A stretch of 64,000 nt of DNA from Strigamia acuminata (lineage: Eukaryota > Arthropoda > Chilopoda > Geophilomorpha > Linotaeniidae): NCBI GenBank assembly GCA_949358305.1, contig OX442323.1:6324001-6388000 (forward strand). Direction: 5' to 3'. The position numbers and the translations under genes are program-made. The first letter of the stretch is position 1, and every line of letters begins with the position of its first letter. Under the pieces are notes generated by a model. The model had not been told where the DNA came from. It was given only the letters and a program-made list of their open reading frames with translations, and ran no database searches. Below are positions 44,547 to 55,921 of this stretch, in pieces.

Positions 44547-45562
44547 TGTCGCGCTCAACTCTAACCGTCGCTAACTCGTGGGTTGATTACTTAATTCGAC
44601 TAACTCACTACCGCTTTGTCTCAAGCGGTTTACCCAAAGAAATGATTACACAGATATAAAAGGTAAAATATAATATAGATTTATTCTGTGGGACAATGTA
44701 CAGATATATCTTATATATATATATGAAAGGTAGGTAAAAGGTAAATCGGAATGGGTGAAGGGAAATGGAAAGGTAAAGGTATGATGAAAGCTGGCTGGAA
44801 CCGGCGAGGTCGTCTGTTGTTTCGTTCGCGTCCAAGATGGCGTCGTCGTTGTGGCAACGCGATGTCGTCTTGGGCCGGCGTGGCAATATGGCGTCCTCGG
44901 CTCGTCTCTGGCTGGTCCTTCGGGCTCACGCTGGTCGGGCGCGAGTGAATGCTTAGTTAAAAGGCTTACTTCGGGCTGTTGTCTAGGTTTTTGTGTGGTG
45001 TCCGGCGATCACACAGCGGCGGACTCTTCTGGCTCCCGGCGGTCACACAGCGGCGGGAACGCTCGTCGTGGTTTTACTGCAGTTTAGGCTTGTGCGACCG
45101 TTTGTCTGCACAACTCGCTAAACTGGAGTGGTTTTTACTATTTCTAGCTGGTGTGCTAAAATAGTGTGGTAATCTTATCTCGCAGGTTACTCTGCGGAGT
45201 TTGACACTGACCAAACGTACTCACGGTAAATTGTCCTTTGTCCTTGGTCAATCCCAGTATATTTACTTGGGCCTGATCTTGTAGGACGACGGGTTTACGT
45301 GTGTTTCTCGTTTGATGGTTGTGTTGGTTCTGCCCGCTCAGTGCAAGGCACATTCCTTTGCACAAAGCGGGGTTGACAGGTGACCGGAATCACCCAATGG
45401 TGGGGTGGACGAGCCATCCCCACTCCCTCAGGGCAGACGCCTGTCCATTGACTAGATGTCAATGCACTGAGGGAAGGGAGACGCGCTTGCGGCTCCCCTT
45501 ACACCCGAAACGAGGTCACGAGAGAAACTCTTCGTTGACCCCGGTCCAGTCGGGTCACAACA
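44547..45562 (-). mobile_element. 3' LTR of a Gypsy-type retrotransposon (1,016 bp)
   Basis: Read on the - strand it starts TGTTGTGACCCG at 45562 and ends GCGCGACA at 44547 (TG...CA). A TATATATATATA box (44724-44712) lies 27 bp before AATAAA (44685-44680), fitting U3-R-U5 in - orientation. A polypurine tract touches its start. No second copy was seen in the window, so its paired 5' LTR is missing. Confidence 0.8.
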
Positions 45563-45573
45563 CTTCCCCCTCC
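45563..45573 (-). promoter_or_regulatory. polypurine tract (plus-strand primer)
   Basis: On the - strand, GGAGGGGGAAG lies directly before the LTR TGTTG and 25 bp after the stop of the upstream ORF, as expected for LTR retroelements. Confidence 0.75.
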
Positions 45574-45598
45574 GAGCTCAGACCGTGGGGCTGAGCGA

Positions 45599-48364
45599 TC
45601 ACTTCTTTCCTGGGGGACCCGACACTGAGTCCGTCACCTGGGCGTAACTCACTCCAGGGACAGGCGGTTGAGTGCCGGGTGGCGCGGGTAGATCGCCTAC
45701 TAACGCCGAGGACCGATCTCGGGGGTCCTCATGCTCCGTAATGAAGCATAATGCATGGCCGTCAACTGGCTCATGCGGGGCACGCGTCCTCTCGTGTAAC
45801 CAAACGCTCGGGATGTAGGCGGAGAAGCCGGTGTTCGTATGCCGGATGGCATTGGCTTCCGCTGGCGTCACTGGCGCACGGTGGGCTCTCAGCAACCTCT
45901 GGTGGAAGATGAGGTCTTTAGTCTTCCGTATCTGGTTGTGAAGCCAGATGAAGACCGATTTGCCTTTGTCCCGCTGCGCGAGGATAAACCTCCTGGTCGC
46001 CGTCGTCATCGAGAGATGGGGAAACTCTTCGATGATTCGCCCGTAATAGTCTGGCGGAGGCGGTGCCGGCTTCGGCTTCTGGGTGGCCGCGGGAATAGCG
46101 GCTTGCGTCGTTGTCGCCGCTCGGGCCGGTGAGGTCCCGGGCGGTGTCGGCTTCGTTTGCTCGACGGACCTGACGGGTGGCGTTCGGCACAGCAAGCGCT
46201 TTGGTTTACCCGCCACTTCGAACAGGGCGGGTCCTTGCGGGGATATCTCCGCAGGCATCGGTGGCGGAATCGGAACTCCGCTCGTCGGCGAGATCACCAT
46301 TTCTACATCCTCTGCCGATTCTTCCGTCTGGATGGTCAAGGCGCGCAGTTGTTGGGTAGGCGCCGCTGTCCAGGTGGCGGAGGTATAACGAAACGCCGTG
46401 CTTCGCAACTTGTACCCCTCAAATTCGGGGTTTACCACATCCCTGGTTAGCTCGTACCGAGTCAACACAGGGTCGGGCAGAATGGAGCTCCACTCTGCGA
46501 GGAGTGCACGGGGAACCTGTACACCCTCTCTGTCCACGACAGACCATGCGGCCATCGCCTGACGCCCTTCTCCGAAGAGTGCTGGGGTTAGCAGCTGCAT
46601 CATGACCTTGGTCAATGATAGCTGTAGGCTGCGACGATTCACTGGATTCGATCGCTCCGAATCCGCAGTGAAGGCACACGAGAGCTTACTCATCATCGCC
46701 GTTGCCCATTCGATGAAATATCGCTGGGCCTGATCCACACCTCGCAAGGCGGGCGCGGAGACTCTTGGGTCTTCCATCACGAAGCGAAACGCTGAGAGCT
46801 CGGAGATAGTCGGATTGGCGGCTTCTCTCGCGAGTCGCGCTTCTTCGTCTCGCCTCTCGAAAAACAGGGCCGAGGAACCGGATCGGGGTTGGCTCGGCCT
46901 GTAAATGCCGGTCAAATTGGCTCGACATTCCTGCGCAATGCTCTGTCCAACGGGGGGAGGGACTGAGCGGTCGGTGGGTAAATCCGGCGGATCGCTCGAA
47001 TTCAACAACGACGGCGGCGGCAGGTTCGGAGGCGGCTGCGTCTTGGTCGGCAGCGTCGGCGTCGGCAGCGGTGGTGTTGGCTGCGTCGGCGGTGGTGGCG
47101 TCTCCGTCGTCTGCACTCCAGTCATTGCGACTTGGAGCGCCGGGAGATGTTGTCCGGAGCCTGAAGGCTGCACGATGGCGGTTGGCATGCCATCGGGTCG
47201 TGGTCGCGAATTAATGTAGTCTGCGAGCCACCTTGCCACCTCGTGTGGGGTCACCTTCCCGTCGGTGACAACACCCATCTTCCTGGCGTGTTTCATCGCG
47301 GGATCGAAACGTGTCAGTTTCGTCCGCTTCATCTGAGTCAGAATCTCGCGAAGGTCCCGCGTATCTGCCGCTGGGACGCTTCGCTCACCTGACTGGCTAC
47401 CACCTCGTCGACCCGCTCTCTTGGAGGCGTAGGCGGGTTCGGGGATGGGACGGCCCCGAGCTTCGCACCTCGCGAAGTATCGCTCTTTGCGATCTTTTTT
47501 CCGCTGCTCGCGATGAGTCAGCGGACGTCTAGAAGTGCTGGGACGAGAGACTCGCTCTTCGTCACCAGACATCCAAACCTCCTTGCACTCCTTACCGTCT
47601 TTAATCTGACGGTTTATGAAAATTCGCGGTCGGGAATACTGCGAAGGGTCACGCACCGTACTAGTGGATGGCCCAGCTTCGTTGCCTTCAGTCGTGTTTT
47701 GAGCGACACGCTGCTTCTTGGTTGTCGCTGGGGAACGCGACTGGCTGTCCCCGGCGCCTTTGGAGCGCTTGCGCTTCCGCGGGTAGCTGCTCTTGGGCCC
47801 CAAAATCCCCAGGTAGTGGAGCTGCCACATCTCGGCTTGGGACGTCAAAATTCCCATCCGAGGTCTCCACTGGGGCGTACTCTCTCCCAATCGCAGCCTC
47901 TCAAACCACAGATGAATATCATCCGCGGTCATCCCCTCGTTTTGGAGGATGCGCTCGGCCACTGCCGTAGCGGTATCCACCAGCTGTTGTCTATAATGCT
48001 GGTAGATGGCCTCACGGGCCTCTTCTGTCTCGGCTGCTCGCCACGCATGCAGCACGTGTTCCTCCGCCGGGTTGCCAGTGTACTGACTTGACAGTCCGGG
48101 GTGGAAAATCGGCGATTTCGGGTCATCGTCACGAGCTAACTCTGTGGCGATGCCTTCGCGCATTCCCTCCGGGAACGTATCCAGGAGCGTGCAGTCTCGT
48201 ACCCAACGTCGGGCGATGCATCGGGAATGTAGTATTCGCAGGCGCCAAGGGTCGGCGTCTTCGCCGAAACATCGTCGGTAAAATTCGGGCAGCGCGCCTC
48301 GAAATATCCCGCCACGAGCGATGCAAGCGGGGTCTAATGGTCCCCATGTTTTACGTAGTGCCAT
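45599..48364 (-). CDS. 921-residue proline-rich retroelement ORF (Gag-like or 3' accessory)
   Basis: A single open frame on the - strand. The ATG at 48364 is chosen; it follows a pyrimidine-rich TTTCTCCATCCTTCCAG, a good splice acceptor, as for a subgenomic message. Residues 1-190 are compact and charged. A basic KRKRSKG cluster near 200 could be a nuclear signal. Residues 400-490 are rich in Pro/Thr, followed by a helical domain (about 520-640) and another Pro-rich stretch (about 700-760). There is no CCHC knuckle, protease, polymerase, signal peptide or membrane segment, so it does not look like an envelope. It ends 25 bp before the polypurine tract. I do not recognise a family. Confidence 0.7.
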   Translation of the reverse strand: MALRKTWGPLDPACIARGGIFRGALPEFYRRCFGEDADPWRLRILHSRCIARRWVRDCTLLDTFPEGMREGIATELARDDDPKSPIFHPGLSSQYTGNPAEEHVLHAWRAAETEEAREAIYQHYRQQLVDTATAVAERILQNEGMTADDIHLWFERLRLGESTPQWRPRMGILTSQAEMWQLHYLGILGPKSSYPRKRKRSKGAGDSQSRSPATTKKQRVAQNTTEGNEAGPSTSTVRDPSQYSRPRIFINRQIKDGKECKEVWMSGDEERVSRPSTSRRPLTHREQRKKDRKERYFARCEARGRPIPEPAYASKRAGRRGGSQSGERSVPAADTRDLREILTQMKRTKLTRFDPAMKHARKMGVVTDGKVTPHEVARWLADYINSRPRPDGMPTAIVQPSGSGQHLPALQVAMTGVQTTETPPPPTQPTPPLPTPTLPTKTQPPPNLPPPSLLNSSDPPDLPTDRSVPPPVGQSIAQECRANLTGIYRPSQPRSGSSALFFERRDEEARLAREAANPTISELSAFRFVMEDPRVSAPALRGVDQAQRYFIEWATAMMSKLSCAFTADSERSNPVNRRSLQLSLTKVMMQLLTPALFGEGRQAMAAWSVVDREGVQVPRALLAEWSSILPDPVLTRYELTRDVVNPEFEGYKLRSTAFRYTSATWTAAPTQQLRALTIQTEESAEDVEMVISPTSGVPIPPPMPAEISPQGPALFEVAGKPKRLLCRTPPVRSVEQTKPTPPGTSPARAATTTQAAIPAATQKPKPAPPPPDYYGRIIEEFPHLSMTTATRRFILAQRDKGKSVFIWLHNQIRKTKDLIFHQRLLRAHRAPVTPAEANAIRHTNTGFSAYIPSVWLHERTRAPHEPVDGHALCFITEHEDPRDRSSALVGDLPAPPGTQPPVPGVSYAQVTDSVSGPPGKK

Positions 48365-49777
48365 CTGGAAGGATGGAGAAATAAACAATTAATAAAAAGT
48401 TAATATTTAAATACGTAGATAAATGGTTGGTTTCGAGGGACGTTGCCAATACGTGCAGCCGTCCGTCGAGACCGATTCCTGTCTATCGGTGCAAACGTAG
48501 GACGAATTGTCCCTCGTCGGATAGAAAAAGAGAAGTCATCACGTGAAAAATCTGTCTCATGTCCAAAACGCACAGCGAGACGGAATCGAGCCTTTAATCC
48601 GGATTTTTATCATCAGATTTTTACTTTAAATTAATTCTAACGTTAATTAGAACATTACTAATAATTAAATTAATAATTATCAGTCATTCGTAAAAAGAAT
48701 TCGTCGGGTGTAAATCATTACTAAAATTGCACAATAAATGTGCTTGTCGAAATTTTATTAAATAAATAAATCTAATAAAGAATTATTCCGAAGTCGGACT
48801 TTGTCTAATTTTTTAAAAAAGTTAAAGTCAAATTAAATTTATCCAACACACCGAAAAATTCATCGTACGAATGTTAAGTTGCATCAATTCGATGCGTCAA
48901 ATTACTTGTGGAGAAAAATATTCTTTTACAGAATATTCTCCCCTTGTCATAAAATTATTTATGGCTCGAGCCCATTGTCTCGCTCGTAACTCAAGTCATG
49001 AGGAATTTTCGAGACGCGAGGCGACGTGAAGTCTGTGCTCGCACCTCGAAAACAAATTAACAAGGAAAAAAATACGATCGTGTGAGCGATCGCGGTTAAT
49101 AATTAATTATATGCTATTGTGAGTGCAAAGCACTCATGTCAGGTATTAGTCAACAAAATTTCTTCTTCAGCAGCACGGAACTAGTTCTCATGTGCCGATG
49201 CCGACTTCTACCTGATCGGGATGGACTTGGTTTACATCGCGGTCCCAGTTTTCCTCGTCCTCGTGCTCGATGGCCAGCACGTCGTTCTCTTCCTCGTCCA
49301 TGGCGAGGAGCGCGCACAAAAATCTCAATCACGATTTAAAAAGGATGATAAAACTATCTCAAAAACTCGGTGAAAAACTCGGTAAAACGTTAAAAACGAG
49401 GATCACGCACGAATGCAGCGATCAGCTGTGAAAAGCGGAAGTCTGTGTGAACACGAGGTAATCGCGATGGATTCTGGGTAATATACTCCAGAACCCGGGT
49501 GTTTGAGACTAGTGCGCACCTACCCGTGCGCATGTTACGCTACGGGTCTCCTTTGTTCTCACTCCCGTGCGCGATTGCTGCTACGGGGTCTTTTGCACGC
49601 GGTATCCGACCCGTGCCGATAATTTTGCTACGGGTCCCGCGTTTCCACGCCATCTCGTGACGCGAATTCGACCGATATCCGCTTTGTTGGACTTAGCGAA
49701 ATTTTCTGCGACGTGATGGCTTGCACTATCGGTCGATTACATTTATTTTTAGTGCCGCCATCGACTCGTAATTTATT
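48365..49777 (-). other. 1.4-kb spacer between integrase and the 921-aa ORF
   Basis: Mostly non-coding. Repeated GCTACGGGTC words occur at 49540-49640. A small acidic open frame (49301-49188, MDEEENDVLAIEHEDEE..., 37 aa) on the - strand could be a leader peptide, but has no support beyond composition. No LTR similar to 44547-45562 was found here. Confidence 0.5.
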
Positions 49778-51100
49778 TTACTTCTTTCCTACGACCTTTC
49801 CGCCTTTTATGAACGGATTATCTCTTTTTGGTCGCAGGTTACGGATCGAGGCAGGTACGATATTTTTTGTTGTTTTTTGTGTCTGTACCTCCTCATTATT
49901 GTTTTCTTTTTTATCCGTGTTTTTTGTGTTTGTTTCAGGAGTTTCTCCTGTTTCCCCCCCGACCAAAATTGGATCCGGAACGGATTCAACTATCTCGTTT
50001 ACCGGAGGTGAAGGGGCGTCGAAATACTCCTCGTTGTCACTTGGCGGTGCTTTTTCCGACTCGCCAGCGAACATATCGACGATTTGGCCGTCAGTTTTAG
50101 ACTTGACTTGGCCTTTGGCCCACATTTCTTGCGGGAATTCCGGAATGTACGGAGTTAACTCTCGTACCTGTATCGATTTTTGCTCGGTGTTGTCCTCGAG
50201 CTTGCGTAATTTATACGCGTTACCGCCATGCTTGCCGATGATTACATACGGACCATCTCTCTTGTCGGCCAAGCTGGCGGTGATCCCTCTCGCTGCATTT
50301 GAGAGGGTGTGTGCATCTTTCCACACCAAATCATTGATCTCGAAATTCACGAATTTTCCACCGCTTTTATCTTGTAAAATGCGGTCGCGCATGTTAAAAA
50401 TGTGCGCCATCATATGCTTGTATGTGTTCGAAATTGTTTGCTCCAATTTATACACATACTCATGTGGTTTCTCTGGGTCCACCACATTTACCGACTCTGC
50501 CACTCGTGGGTCCCAAGGCACTCGTAGCTCTCGGGCGAAGTTGAGGTAGGCCGGAGAAAAATCTCTCGTCCTCGAGACTGTTGTTCGTATGCTGAACGCG
50601 ATCTCCCTCAAGTATTCATCCCACCTATTGTGGATGTCAGTGAATATGCTTAGTGCATATTTAATGTCCCTGTTGAGTCGCTCAACGGGATTTGTTCTGG
50701 GATTGTAGGTCGAAGTATGTGACGCCACAATCCCGAATTTCTCACAAAACTTACCCCAAATTTTCGAGATAAATTGGGGTCCGTTATCGGATATTATTTT
50801 ACGTGGAAATCCGTAACGTAACGCCACGTCGTAGATACATTCAACGATTTTCTCTGCTGAAGGTCTAGCGACGGCGTACAACTCGGGCCAACGAGTTGCC
50901 ACGTCCATTATAACGATAATGTACGCATTTTTATTTCCCGTAACGGGTTTTGGGCCCATCACATCGACACTTAACCTTGGGGTATGTGTGCGGATTTTGT
51001 CGGGGGCGAAAGGGTCCCGCTTTTTAACATTACGGCGGCCTATACGTTGTTTCGTTGATCGCGACTGTGATGCGGAATTTGCGGATGTTGTTTTGGCCGA
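49778..51100 (-). pseudogene. Gypsy-type integrase, N-terminally truncated
   Basis: The open frame runs 51571-49778 (597 codons), but about its first 140 codons are satellite-derived; retroelement sequence starts near 51150-51050. The catalytic core is intact: first Asp in LSVDVMGP, second in ISDNGPQF and Glu in NPVERLN, with 34 residues between the last two (35 is usual). The C-terminal part has DLVWKD and GPYVIIGKHGGNAYKLRKL, typical of the DNA-binding domain, and an acidic/Thr-rich tail. The zinc-binding HHCC domain and all of protease, reverse transcriptase and RNase H are missing. It is the remaining 3' end of pol. Confidence 0.85.
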
Positions 51101-51179
51101 GTAGTTCGTGCGACCGAGCGCGTTTTGTTCGTTGCTTTTCGGTGTTCGGTGGGTTTTGTGACCGGTCAAGGGTTTCGCT

Positions 51180-51445
51180 AAAACGTGGTTTTTGTGACGG
51201 GAGGGAGGGGGGATCGGTTCATGTGCTCCGAACGCGCCGCGACGCGCCGTGACTTGGGCCAAAAACGACCCGGTCGGAAACCGGGTCCCGGGCTTCGTCG
51301 AGGCGTGGTTTTTGAGAACGGGGGGAGGGGGGGATCGGGTCGCGTGCTCCGAAAGCGCCGCGACGCGCCGTGACTTGGGCCAAAAACGACCCGGTCGGAA
51401 ACCGGGTCCCGGGCTTCGTCGAGGCGTGGTCCCGATCGGGACAAA
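51180..51445. repeat. 121-bp tandem repeat at the pol/satellite junction
   Basis: Units of about 121 bp (GCGCCGCGACGCGCCGTGAC, CCAAAAACGACCCGGTCGGA, CGAGGCGTGGTTTTTG) occur twice plus a partial. Similar words recur at satellite module edges (52750, 56410, 60100, 62800), so this is satellite DNA fused to the integrase frame. Confidence 0.8.
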
Positions 51446-51954
51446 CTCTTCCGGAAAATGTCCGGTGGAATGTTGAGAGTGTCGATGGACGACGTTCGAG
51501 TTTATATCGTAAGTAAGTAAGTATCTGACAAAACTTGCACAGAATTTTGTCAACATTTGATAAATTTCCACAGAATTTAACGTTGTTTTGCTAAAACCTG
51601 CGGAAACGTGTCTAGTCGGGCAGAAACGTCTCGTAAAATGTTGCTGAAATTCCGTGGAAATTTGTCAAAAATTGACAAAAGTTGGTGACCGACCCACATC
51701 GCGTTGCGGCGCGGTCGGAGCACGCGACCCGATCCCCCCCCCCCCCCCCTCCCCCCGTCCCCAAAAAACCACGCCTCGAGGAACCCCGAGGTTCGGTTTC
51801 CGACCGGGTCGCCTCTTGATCCGACTCGGGGCGCGTCACGGCGCGGTCGGAGGACGGCCCTCGCCCCCAAAAACCACACTCCGGGTCACGTGGTCTCGCA
51901 CTCGACTTTTTCAGTTTTCCCGTTTTCGGCCCGTTACGGCCAAGGACCGTAACG

Positions 51955-52260
51955 GGTCGAAAACGGGCCGCAACGGGTCGAAAACGGCCGCAACGGGTCG
52001 AAAACGGCCCGCACGGGCCGTTAACGGGCCGCCGACGGTCCCGTCACAATCCCGTAACGGCTCGCACGGGCCGTTAACGGGCCGCCGACGGTCCCGTCAC
52101 GATCCCGTAACGGCTCGCACGGGCCGTTAACGGGCCGCCGACGGTTCCGTAACTATCCCGTAACGGCCCGCACGGGCCGTTAACGGGCCGCCGACGATCC
52201 CGTCACGACCCCGTAACGGCCCGTACGACCTCATGCGGGCCGTTAACGGCCCGTTAACGG
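51955..52260. repeat. 53-bp palindrome-core array, unit 1 left
   Basis: 53-bp units: GGGCCGTTAACGGGCCGCCG, then ACGGTCCCGTCACGATCCCG, then TAACGGCTCGCAC. Each holds the perfect palindrome CCGTTAACGG. It is preceded by AACGGGTCGAAAACGG words. Confidence 0.9.
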
Positions 52261-52357
52261 CGTAAAACCAAAAACAGGATTCGAGATTAATGTCTATGAA
52301 TGTTGTACGCGTTTTCATGTACGTGTTGTCGGTTGTTGATTTTTTCGATTTACACCG
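52261..52357. other. conserved ~97-bp single-copy cassette inside satellite, copy 1
   Basis: A non-repetitive segment from CGTAAAACCAAAAACAGG through TTGTCGGTTGTTGATTTTTT to GATTTACACCGT. It separates arrays reading GGGCCGTTAACGGG on the left from GGCCCGTTAACGGC on the right. Further copies start at 55922, 59563, 63316 and 63673. Confidence 0.85.
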
Positions 52358-52715
52358 TCACGGCCCGTTAACGGCCCGTTAACGGCCCGTTAACGGCCCG
52401 TTACGATCCCGTAACGGCCCGCACGGGCCGTTAACGGGCCGCCGACGGTCCCGTCACGATCCCGTAACGGCCCGCACGGGCCGTTAACGGGCCGCCGACG
52501 GTCCCGTCACGGTCCCGTAACGGCTCGCACGGGCCGTTAACGGGCCGCCGACGGTCCCGTCACGGTCCCGTAACGGCCTTCGTTCCCGGACTTCGGCTCG
52601 CCGACGGCCCGTGCGACCTCATGCGGGCCGCTAACGGGCCGTCAACGGGCCGTTAACGGCCCGTTTTCGACCCGCTACGGCCCGTCACGGCCTGTTGGCC
52701 GTGCGACCCGTGACT
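52358..52715. repeat. 53-bp palindrome-core array, unit 1 right
   Basis: It starts with CGGCCCGTTAA 12-bp units, then 53-bp units with GCCGCCGACGGTCCCGTCAC. Confidence 0.88.
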
Positions 52716-53128
52716 CGGAGTGTGGTTTTTGGGGACGAGGGCCGTCCTCCGGCCGCGCCGCGACGCGCCGCGGGTCGGACAAGAAACGACCCGGTCGGAA
52801 ACCGAACCTCAGTGTCCAATCGGGCAGAAATTGTGCGAAAGTTTAACCAAAAATGGCCAAAAGTCGGTGCAAGTTTTGCACGCAACAAACGTCCGATGTG
52901 ACAGTGCCCATGCGGGTTGGACGTGCATGTGGGCGCGTGTGGGCGCTCGATTTACCGGCCCGTTGGACGAGTTAAACCAAAATTTCCCAATATCTTGCAT
53001 AAATTTAAAGAAGATTTGACAGATTTCCAGATTTTAAGCGATGTTTTACATAAGTCCGTCCCATTGCTGAAATTCCGTGAAAATTTGTCAAAAATTGACA
53101 AAAGTCTGTGCAAATTTTGTCAGAAATA

Positions 53129-55150
53129 GGAAACAAAAAATTTAAAATTCGTCCAACGCGCCAGTAAATCGAGCGCGCCCATGCGTGGACAGTGCGCCGG
53201 CGGGAGCCCCGGCCGTCCTCTCTCTCTCTCTCTCTCGGCCGCCAAGGCTCGCCCCTCCGCCCGTCGGCGGGAGCCCCGACCGTCCCCCCTCTCTCTTTCG
53301 GCCGCCAAAGGATCGCCCCTCCGCTCGTCACAGATTTTTGTCAATATTTGATGAATTTCAACAGATTTTCAGCAATATTTTACAGGACATTTCTGCTCTT
53401 TTGGATACATTTTCAAAGGTTTTATTGCTAAAATTCTGGGGAAATTTATCAAAAATTGACAAAAAATCGATGCAAGTTTTGTCAGAAACTGATAAAATCT
53501 TCTTAAACTCGTCCAACGCGCCGGCGAGTGCACATGCGGGGACAGTGGGCACGTCCAGCCCGCGTGCACACTGTCAGATCGGGCGGTTTCGGGCACAGTT
53601 TGATCCGGGCAAATATCTAGCAAAACTTGCACCGATTTTTTGTCAATTTTAGACAAATTTCAGCAATATTTTACGAGACATTTCTGCTCGATTGGACACA
53701 TTTCCAGGGGTTTTTTGTAAAACATTGATAAAATTCCGTGGAAATTTATCAAATATTGGCAAAATTCGGTGCTAATTTTGTCAAAAATTAGGAAAAAAAA
53801 ATTTTCAAAACTTGTCCAACGTGCCGGTAAATCGAGCGCCCACATGCCTAGATAGTGCACGCCCAACCCGCCAAGGCTCGCCCCTCCGCCCGTTGGCGGG
53901 AGCCCCGGCCGTCCCCTCTCTCTCTCTTTCTCTCTCTCTCTCGGGCGCCCGGAGCTCGCCCCTCCGCCCGTCACCGACTTTTGACACAATTTTTGATGAA
54001 ATTCAACGGAATTTTAGCAACGTTTTACAAAAAACCTGTGGAAATGTGTCCAACCGGGCAGAAATGTGTCGTAAAATGTTGCCGAAATTCTGTGAAAATT
54101 TGTCACAAATTGCCAAAAGTCGGTGCAAATTTTGTCAGAAATAGGAAACAAAAAATTTAAAATTCGTCCAACGCGCCAGTAAATCGAGCGCGCCCATGCG
54201 TGGACAGTGCGCCGGCGGGAGCCCCGGCCGTCCTCTCTCTCTCTCTCTCTCGGCCGCCAAGGCTCGCCCCTCCGCCCGTCGGCGGGAGCCCCGACCGTCC
54301 CCCCTCTCTCTTTCGGCCGCCAAAGGATCGCCCCTCCGCTCGTCACAGATTTTTGTCAATATTTGATGAATTTCAACAGATTTTCAGCAATATTTTACAG
54401 GACATTTCTGCTCTTTTGGATACATTTTCAAAGGTTTTATTGCTAAAATTCTGGGGAAATTTATCAAAAATTGACAAAAAATCGATGCAAGTTTTGTCAG
54501 AAATTGATAAAATCTTCTTAAACTCGTCCAACGCGCCGGCGAGTGCACATGCGGGGACAGTGGGCACGTCCAGCCCGCGTGCACACTGTCAGATCGGGCG
54601 GTTTCGGGCACAGTTTGATCCGGGCAAATATCTAGCAAAACTTGCACCGATTTTTTGTCAATTTTAGACAAATTTCAGCGATATTTTACGAGACATTTCT
54701 GCTCGATTGGACACATTTCCAGGGGTTTTTTGTAAAACATTGATAAAATTCCGTGGAAATTTATCAAATATTGGCAAAATTCGGTGCTAATTTTGTCAAA
54801 AATTAGGAAAAAAAAATTTTCAAAACTTGTCCAACGTGCCGGTAAATCGAGCGCCCACATGCCTAGATAGTGCACGCCCAACCCGCCAAGGCTCGCCCCT
54901 CCGCCCGTTGGCGGGAGCCCCGGCCGTCCCCTCTCTCTCTCTTTCTCTCTCTCTCTCGGGCGCCCGGAGCTCGCCCCTCCGCCCGTCACCGACTTTTGAC
55001 ACAATTTTTGATGAAATTCAACGGAATTTTAGCAACGTTTTACAAAAAACCTGTGGAAATGTGTCCAACCGGGCAGAAATGTGTCGTAAAATGTTGCCGA
55101 AATTCTGTGAAAATTTGTCACAAATTGCCAAAAGTCGGTGCAAGTATTGC
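53129..55150. repeat. two tandem 1,015-bp subunits within higher-order unit 1
   Basis: Positions 53129-54143 repeat at 54144-55150 almost without change (for example the CT-rich run at 53217 and 54232). Each subunit has a (CT)n tract, GCTCGCCCCTCCGCCCGTC words and TTTTGTCAATATTTGATGAA-like AT-rich modules. Confidence 0.9.
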
Positions 55151-55921
55151 TAGATTTGGGCGCATCAAACTGTGCCGAGATCTGACAGTGTCCACGCGGT
55201 TTTGAAGCGCCCACTGTCGACGCACGTGGGCGCTCAATTTACCGGCGCGTTGGACGAGTTTTGAAAAAAGTTTTTTCCTAATTTCTGACAAAACTTGCAC
55301 CGAATTTTGTCAATATGTGATAAATTTCCATGGATTTTAAGCAATGTTTTACAGAAGTCCGTCCCATCGGGCAGAAACGTCTCGTAAAATGTCGCTGAAA
55401 TTCCGTGAAAATCTGTCAAAAATTGACAAAAGTTGGTGACCGACCCGCGGCGCGTCACGGCGCGGTCGGAGGACGGCCCTCGTCCCCAAAAACCACACTC
55501 CGGGTCACGTGGTCTCGCACTCGACTTTTTCAGTTTTCCCGTTTTCGGCCCGTTACGGCCAAGGACCGTAACGGGTCGAAAACGGGCCGCAACGGGTCGA
55601 AAACGGCCGCAACGGGTCGAAAACGGCCGCAACGGGTCGAAAACGGCCCGCACGGGCCGTTAACGGGCCGCCGACGGTCCCGTCACAATCCCGTAACGGC
55701 TCGCACGGGCCGTTAACGGGCCGCCGACGGTCCCGTCACGATCCCGTAACGGCTCGCACGGGCCGTTAACGGGCCGCCGACGGTTCCGTAACTATCCCGT
55801 AACGGCCCGCACGGGCCGTTAACGGGCCGCCGACGATCCCGTCACGACCCCGTAACGGCCCGTACGACCTCATGCGGGCCGTTAACGGGCCGTTAACGGG
55901 CCGTTAACGGCCCGTTAACGG

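Noticed and set aside
44608..45594. Frames within the LTR
   Set aside because: The region has LTR structure (TATA, AATAAA, TG...CA); frames are short and unrelated to one another.
45839..48384. Several + strand open frames opposite the 921-aa ORF
   Set aside because: Shadows of a GC-rich coding strand; the - strand frame is continuous for 2.8 kb and ends properly before the polypurine tract.
48365..49777. Possible 5' LTR that would make the 921-aa ORF a normal Gag
   Set aside because: I found no match to the 44547-45562 LTR ends (TGTTGTGACCCG, GCGCGACA) in this stretch.
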